Positions 6,206 to 10,148 of a stretch of 10,148 nt of DNA are shown here, piece after piece (position 1 is the first letter of the stretch; every line of letters starts with the position of its first letter). The notes below the pieces were generated by a model. It was not told the DNA's origin and ran no database searches. It saw only the letters and a program-made list of their open reading frames with translations. Position numbers and translations under genes: made by a program. Location: contig JAKATV010000135.1 in assembly GCA_021818565.1 (NCBI GenBank), positions 1 through 10,148 on the forward strand, given 5' to 3'. The stretch is from Planctomycetota bacterium. Lineage in GTDB: Bacteria; Planctomycetota; Phycisphaerae; WQYP01.

Positions 6206-7591
6206 ATGGAAGCACAGGAATCATCGCGGTTTGCGCGGGCGGCGCATCGGGTTGCCATTGCGATGGTGGCCATCGGCGCGGCAGCGATGTTCGTCTTCGG
6301 CGACCGGCCCAGCACGCATATTCTCCCAGACGGCGCACCGATTCATCATCGCGTTGTCGTAAGCTATTGGGAAGAATGGACCGGCTTTGAAGGCCGGGCA
6401 ATGGAACATATTGTCAATGAATTCAATACCTCGCAGCACCATATATTTATCAATATGGTGGAAGTCAGTAATGTGAATATCAAAACGTTGATTTCCACAG
6501 CCGGGGGCGACCCGCCTGATTTAGTCACGATCTGGTCGGGGATTATGGGGCAATTTATTTCCTATCATGCCCTAACTTCACTGGATACGCTGGTGCGGCA
6601 TCATGTGGTAACGGATCACACTTTTGTGCCCTTCGCATGGAAACTTTGCGCCCCCTACGGCCGATTGTATGGGCTGCCGGCTACGACGGACCCCAACGCC
6701 CTGTATTGGAATAAGCTGCTTTTTGCCCAAGCGGGGCTGAACCCCAACAAGCCGCCAACAACCCTGAAACAACTTGCGGACATGGCGGCGCGATTGACGG
6801 TTATCAAGCCGGACGGCACGATTCAACGGGCGGGGTTTCTGCCCATGGAGCCGAACTGGTACGCCTCGGATTGGGGCATTTATTTTGGCAATCACATTTA
6901 CAATTTTAAGACCGGGTATTTCCGGATTGATACGCCGCAGGAACTTGCGGCATATCGATGGCTGCAGAGTTTTTCCAAGCGGCTGGGATATCAGGAGGTG
7001 GACAGCTTTCAAAGCGGATTCGGACAGTTTAATTCGCCGCTGAATCCATTTATCGACGGGCAGGTTGCCATGGAATTGCAGGGGCCGTTTCTGGCAAATT
7101 TTATTAATCGCAACAATCCGGAACTCATCGGGCATTATGGCGTGGCACCATTTCCCACGAGCTTTGGTCCGCCGGGCGCAGCGACGTTTGGGGACTGTGA
7201 CATCTGGGTTATTCCGCGGGGTGCCAGGCATGTGAAGGCGGCGTTGCAGGTGCTGAAATTTTTTATTCAGCAGAAAAATCTGGAATATCTCAATGACAAG
7301 CAGGCCAAGCCCTCCCCGCTGATGAAGACCAGTGCGCAATACATACGGCGGAATCCCAACCCATATATCCGTGTATTTGACCGCATATCGCGCAATCCTA
7401 ATGTGCAGTCGCTGCCACCAAGTCCGATCTGGCCGCGGGTGAATTTGCAAATGACCGTCATGGCCAATCGTATCTGGATGGGTGCGTCGGTGATTGATCA
7501 GCTTCGCCACGCACAATTTCTGGCGGATCAGTGGGTGCAACGGGAAAATCATCTCGCGAAGCTGCGCATCAAGCAGGAGTTGCGGCGATGA
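6206..7591 (+). CDS. Extracellular solute-binding protein (family 1) of a carbohydrate ABC importer
   Basis: 461 residues. It should bind a sugar or glycoside outside the cytoplasmic membrane and deliver it to the two permeases encoded next. A hydrophobic segment at about 16-31 (VAIAMVAIGAAAMFVF) is an N-terminal anchor or signal; there is no lipobox cysteine, so it is not a typical lipoprotein. The mature part has the family's look: VVVSYWEEWTG opening strand, then GGDPPDLVTIWSG (about 95-107), YGLPATTDPNALYWNKLLF, a PPTTLKQLADMA helix, and FIDGQVAMELQGPF near 290. The start ATG is 9 bp after the serS stop, with AAGGCG (6195-6200) as ribosome binding site. Its TGA overlaps the next start (ATGA at 7588-7591). 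The substrate cannot be read from the sequence. Length and fold fit the MalE/UgpB-type cluster. Confidence 0.9.
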   Translation: MEAQESSRFARAAHRVAIAMVAIGAAAMFVFGDRPSTHILPDGAPIHHRVVVSYWEEWTGFEGRAMEHIVNEFNTSQHHIFINMVEVSNVNIKTLISTAGGDPPDLVTIWSGIMGQFISYHALTSLDTLVRHHVVTDHTFVPFAWKLCAPYGRLYGLPATTDPNALYWNKLLFAQAGLNPNKPPTTLKQLADMAARLTVIKPDGTIQRAGFLPMEPNWYASDWGIYFGNHIYNFKTGYFRIDTPQELAAYRWLQSFSKRLGYQEVDSFQSGFGQFNSPLNPFIDGQVAMELQGPFLANFINRNNPELIGHYGVAPFPTSFGPPGAATFGDCDIWVIPRGARHVKAALQVLKFFIQQKNLEYLNDKQAKPSPLMKTSAQYIRRNPNPYIRVFDRISRNPNVQSLPPSPIWPRVNLQMTVMANRIWMGASVIDQLRHAQFLADQWVQRENHLAKLRIKQELRR

Positions 7592-8547
7592 GGGAACGCA
7601 TTACCCGACGTGAGCAGTTGGCGGGGATGGCGTTTGCGGCACCGTATCTTATTGGTGTGGCGGCGTTTCTGGTGTACCCGCTGGCGATGAGTTTGTATTA
7701 CAGCTTCTGCAATTACAGCATGTTGCAGCCGGCGATATGGATCGGCTGGACGAATTACCGGCATCTATTAACGGACCACGCATTTCACACGGCGTTATGG
7801 AACACCATTATTTACGCGGCGATTTCCGTTCCCTTTACGCTGGCATTAAGCCTGTTGCTGGCGCTGCTGCTGAATCAACCCGTGCGCAGCGCGGGCATTT
7901 ACCGCACGATTGTATTTATGCCGTCGCTGGTGCCGCTGGTGGCGTCGGCCCTGATCTGGCAATGGCTGTTTAATGCGGACAAGGGCCTGATTAATGCGGC
8001 ACTTCGGCCGATGTTACATACGCTGGGACGGCGGATACTTGCCCCGCTGGCCGGCGCTCTGGGGGCCGGCCAAGCCACTGTTGAATCACTGCGGCACATC
8101 ACAGCACCGGTATGGCTGGGTGATCCGCACTGGGCGATGGCGGCGATTATTTTTATCAGTTTCTGGGGCGTTGGCCAGACGGTGGTGATATTTCTCGCGG
8201 GGCTGCAGGATGTCCCGCGTGAGTTGCACGAAGCGGCCGAGATGGACGGTGCCGGCGCGATTCACCGTTTTTTTCATATCACGCTGCCGATGCTGTCACC
8301 GGTGATATTTTTTAATTTAATTATGGGCATCATCGGTAGCTGGCAGATATTTGATGTGCCCTACGTGATGACCGGCGGCGGACCGGGGCGCTCCACACTT
8401 TTTTACAGCATGTATATATTTGAGGCGGCGTTTAATCAGTTGCGGATGGGGCCGGCCTGCGCGATGGCGTGGATTCAACTGCTGATCATTCTTTTCCTGA
8501 CGGCATTGGCGTTTGCCTCGGCCAGAAAGTGGGTCTACTACGCATGA
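7588..8547 (+). CDS. Carbohydrate ABC transporter permease, MalF/UgpA type
   Basis: 319 residues from the ATG at 7588, chosen over the earlier in-frame GTG at 7531 because AGGAG (7575-7579) is eight bases before it and it forms the ATGA overlap with the preceding gene. It is an integral inner-membrane protein with about six membrane helices (roughly 13-35, 68-96, 108-129, 184-208, 235-262 and 288-312). The EAA loop that docks onto the ATPase is present: ELHEAAEMDGAGAIHRFFHI, with Glu215-Ala-Ala and Asp220-Gly221. The start MRERITRREQLAGMAFAAPYL is typical of the MalF class. The loop between helices 3 and 4 (about 140-175) is longer than usual by some 25 residues, rich in Ala, Gly, Leu and Arg. 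It would pair with the permease encoded next to form the channel. Confidence 0.93.
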   Translation: MRERITRREQLAGMAFAAPYLIGVAAFLVYPLAMSLYYSFCNYSMLQPAIWIGWTNYRHLLTDHAFHTALWNTIIYAAISVPFTLALSLLLALLLNQPVRSAGIYRTIVFMPSLVPLVASALIWQWLFNADKGLINAALRPMLHTLGRRILAPLAGALGAGQATVESLRHITAPVWLGDPHWAMAAIIFISFWGVGQTVVIFLAGLQDVPRELHEAAEMDGAGAIHRFFHITLPMLSPVIFFNLIMGIIGSWQIFDVPYVMTGGGPGRSTLFYSMYIFEAAFNQLRMGPACAMAWIQLLIILFLTALAFASARKWVYYA

Positions 8548-9371
8548 ATCGTAAGCAACGCCTGCTGACGCATCTTCTTTTGCTGCTGGCCGCCGCCGCG
8601 TATGCCGCGCCCCTGCTTTGGATGATTGATACGAGTTTGAAGCGGGAAGTGCAGGCGGTGCAGATTCCCCCGGTGATTATTCCACATCCGCTGCGCTGGC
8701 AAAACTACCGACATGTGCTGGGTGATCCGCAATTTGATTTTTCCCTTTTTGCGCGAAATACTTTAATTATCGCGTCCTTGAGCGCCCTGGGGGCGATGTT
8801 GTCATCTTCGTTGGTGGCGTACAGTTTGGCGAAAATCCGCTGGCGGGGCCGGGGGCTGGTTTTTGGCATTGTGCTGGCATCGATGATGATTCCGTTTCCG
8901 GTGTTTATGGTGCCGCTGTATCGGATTTTCCGGGAATTGGGCTGGATTGGTACAAATTTGCCGCTGTGGGTGCCGGCGTTTTTCGGCATTCCGTTTTTCA
9001 TTTTTCTCCTGCGGCAATTCTATTTGACCATTCCCCGCGAACTTTCCGAGGCGGCGTTGATGGATGGGTGTTCCCACTTTGGAATATGGTGGCGGATTAT
9101 GCTGCCGCTGACGCGCCCGGCGCTGCTGGTGGTGGGATTATTTTCATTTATGGGCGCATGGAATAATTTCCTGGGACCCTTGGTATATTTAACGCATCAA
9201 AGCAGTTTTACGCTATCGGTGGCGTTGCAGGTATATCAGAGCCGGTCCGGCGGGACAAGTTATAATCTGCTGATGGCGGCATCGGTACTAATTATTGCGC
9301 CCGTGCTGGTGCTATTTTTTCTGGCACAAAAAACATTTATCCGCGGTATCGCCACCACGGGCTTGAAATAG
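8544..9371 (+). CDS. Carbohydrate ABC transporter permease, MalG/UgpE type
   Basis: 275 residues from the ATG at 8544, which overlaps the preceding TGA as ATGA; an upstream in-frame start at 8469 would bury the protein's beginning in the other permease and is not needed. Translation is presumably coupled to the gene before it. Six membrane helices are expected; the first (about 7-23, LLTHLLLLLAAAAYAAP) follows a short basic end, and the loop with TSLKREVQAVQIPPVIIPHP and RWQNYRHVLGDPQF is characteristic of the MalG class. The EAA loop is ELSEAALMDGCSHFGIWWRI (Glu169-Ala-Ala, Asp174-Gly175). The C-terminus QKTFIRGIATTGLK fits the family ending Q-(K/R)-x-F-(V/I)-x-G-(L/I)-x-x-G-x-(V/L)-K. No ATP-binding gene follows; transcription meets the convergent CYTH gene 15 bp later. 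Confidence 0.94.
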   Translation: MNRKQRLLTHLLLLLAAAAYAAPLLWMIDTSLKREVQAVQIPPVIIPHPLRWQNYRHVLGDPQFDFSLFARNTLIIASLSALGAMLSSSLVAYSLAKIRWRGRGLVFGIVLASMMIPFPVFMVPLYRIFRELGWIGTNLPLWVPAFFGIPFFIFLLRQFYLTIPRELSEAALMDGCSHFGIWWRIMLPLTRPALLVVGLFSFMGAWNNFLGPLVYLTHQSSFTLSVALQVYQSRSGGTSYNLLMAASVLIIAPVLVLFFLAQKTFIRGIATTGLK

Positions 9372-9386
9372 GGACGAATCCGGCAA

Positions 9387-9983
9387 TCACTTCGGTTGTG
9401 GAAAATGCAGTCGGCCGTTGAGTTCCGGATGTTGCTGTAAATAGTTTCGCACCATGGCGAAATAGCTGGTTTCTTCAACCGGTAAATCATCCAGCGCCAA
9501 GTCATGGCGCGCTTTAATCACCGCCGCCTCGGTGGGCGCTTCGATTTCCAAAAACAAGCCGAACACCGGCATTTCATCCAGTTCCACCAGACAGCCGCGA
9601 AATTCATAACTGCGGCGTCGTTTTTGAAACTCCATGAACTTCACATACCCCAGCGTGGTAAATAATAATTCCGCCATTTCCGGCGGCTGGGCGTAAAAAT
9701 CAACGGACGGTCGGCTGCTGACCTGGGCCATAGTACGAGGGCCTTTCCACGTGACAACGCTGGGCAGCGCCTGACCTTCACGGGTTATCTGATGCCGCAG
9801 CCGCAATGCGGCGCGGGCCGTGCGCAATTGGCCATCGGCGGTGTCAAAAAAGATATTTGTTTCCCGAACATCTCGAATATAGTGTGCCCCCGCGTCACAG
9901 AGACGCTGGGACATGAGTTCATAATCCTCAGCAACTCTAAGCTTTATTTCAATTTCATGCGGTGGAGAACCTGGTGCGGTCAT
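9387..9983 (-). CDS. CYTH domain protein (class IV adenylate cyclase / thiamine triphosphatase-like)
   Basis: 198 residues, about the normal length of a single-domain CYTH protein. The N-terminal signature ExExK is clear: HEIEIKLRV with Glu10, Glu12 and Lys14. Further features of the tunnel fold follow: ETNIFFDTADGQLRTARAAL and RLRHQ (typical R-x-R), VTWKGPR (catalytic-side Lys), KRRRSYEF, and VELDEMPVFGLFLEIEAPT (acidic pairs that bind metal). Family members act on triphosphate substrates in the cytoplasm: cAMP formation (CyaB type), thiamine triphosphate or inorganic triphosphate hydrolysis; sequence alone does not decide which. The layout, especially GLFLEIE near the C-terminus, is nearest to the CyaB-type subgroup. 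It lies 30 bp downstream of the FIST gene on the same strand, so the two are probably co-transcribed. The ribosome binding site is weak (AGGA about 13 bases before the ATG). Confidence 0.9.
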   Translation of the reverse strand: MTAPGSPPHEIEIKLRVAEDYELMSQRLCDAGAHYIRDVRETNIFFDTADGQLRTARAALRLRHQITREGQALPSVVTWKGPRTMAQVSSRPSVDFYAQPPEMAELLFTTLGYVKFMEFQKRRRSYEFRGCLVELDEMPVFGLFLEIEAPTEAAVIKARHDLALDDLPVEETSYFAMVRNYLQQHPELNGRLHFPQPK

Positions 9984-10013
9984 AAGGTGCGGTATCCTGG
10001 AAAAAGTAATTAT

Positions 10014-10148
10014 TTACCGGAACAGAGCGATAATGGCGGTTTGTCCGTGAATAAAATTGCGCCCCCCCACCGGGCCTAATTCGCCGGCACAAAAAAAACC
10101 GGCCACCGGAATGGCTCCTACCACGTCGCGCAACGCCCGAATATCATG
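10014..10148 (-). CDS. FIST C-domain protein, C-terminal fragment cut by the window edge
   Basis: Only the last 44 residues are inside the window; the gene enters from the right edge and stops at the TAA at 10016-10014. The translation HDIRALRDVVGAIPVAGFFC, then AGELGPVGGRNFIHGQTAII and ALFR, is the characteristic end of the FIST_C domain (a G-F-F-x-x-G-E-(I/L)-G-P-x-G-x-x-x-F-(L/I)-H-x-x-T pattern). FIST proteins are thought to be sensory ligand-binding proteins, perhaps for small molecules such as amino acids, often acting with signalling domains. Whether this one has an N-terminal sensor or output domain cannot be seen. Two homopolymers lie in it (seven C at 10052-10058 and a run of eight A near 10091-10098 on the plus strand), places where frameshifts in reads would be likely, but the frame is intact here. 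Confidence 0.85.
   Translation of the reverse strand, partial: HDIRALRDVVGAIPVAGFFCAGELGPVGGRNFIHGQTAIIALFR

Noticed and set aside
6578..7552. Minus-strand open frame of 324 codons opposite the solute-binding protein gene
   Set aside because: The composition (many Arg, His, Gln, Pro) is that of a shadow frame; the plus strand encodes a clear binding protein joined to its permeases.
9372..9386. Bidirectional terminator between the permease and the CYTH gene
   Set aside because: The 15-bp gap contains no stem-loop or T-run.
1..10148. CRISPR arrays, insertion sequences, tRNA or rRNA genes
   Set aside because: I saw no regularly spaced repeats, transposase-like translations, or tRNA-like cloverleaf with conserved GTTCGANTC-type arm on either strand.

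Overview
The window looks like a chromosomal segment of a planctomycete-like bacterium, perhaps Phycisphaerae. This is an inference from the overall style of the proteins: a seryl-tRNA synthetase with a non-standard motif 3, lipobox-less solute-binding protein, and a FIST protein next to a CYTH protein. No rRNA or marker comparison is possible from the sequence alone.

Left part (about 1-4850), accessory in character. It starts with a conserved-looking protein of unknown function whose open frame (113-649) has no ordinary start codon before 275. Next come a small membrane-anchored protein of unknown function (872-1438), preceded by a strong RNA hairpin directly 5' of its Shine-Dalgarno sequence; a stretch of possible gene debris (about 1460-1620); and an exported protein with seven Sel1-like repeats (1611-2636). 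Converging on these from the right is a two-gene minus-strand unit: an OLD/RecF-like AAA ATPase (4520-3348), whose stop codon overlaps by one base the start of a small TOPRIM-like (DUF4276-like) protein (3348-2772). The TOPRIM-like gene carries a frameshift between its metal-binding half and its conserved C-terminal half. The ATPase-plus-TOPRIM pairing resembles the architecture of known anti-phage systems (OLD, Gabija, PARIS), so this is the best candidate for an undescribed or decaying defence locus. Two copies of a 15-bp element with a palindromic core, exactly 45 bp apart, sit upstream of the ATPase and could be its operator.

Right part (about 4859-10148), core-like. serS (4859-6196) is followed after only 9 bp by a carbohydrate ABC importer: a membrane-anchored solute-binding protein and two MalF/MalG-type permeases, joined by ATGA stop-start overlaps. 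The four genes look like one operon. No ATP-binding subunit is encoded here, so a shared ATPase elsewhere must energise it. Converging on the operon with a 15-bp gap is a minus-strand pair: the C-terminal end of a FIST-domain sensor protein (entering from the right edge) and a CYTH-domain phosphatase/cyclase-like protein 30 bp downstream of it.

What works together: the importer subunits (with serS co-transcribed), the ATPase/TOPRIM pair, and possibly the FIST/CYTH pair. The left-hand hypothetical proteins cannot be tied to a pathway.
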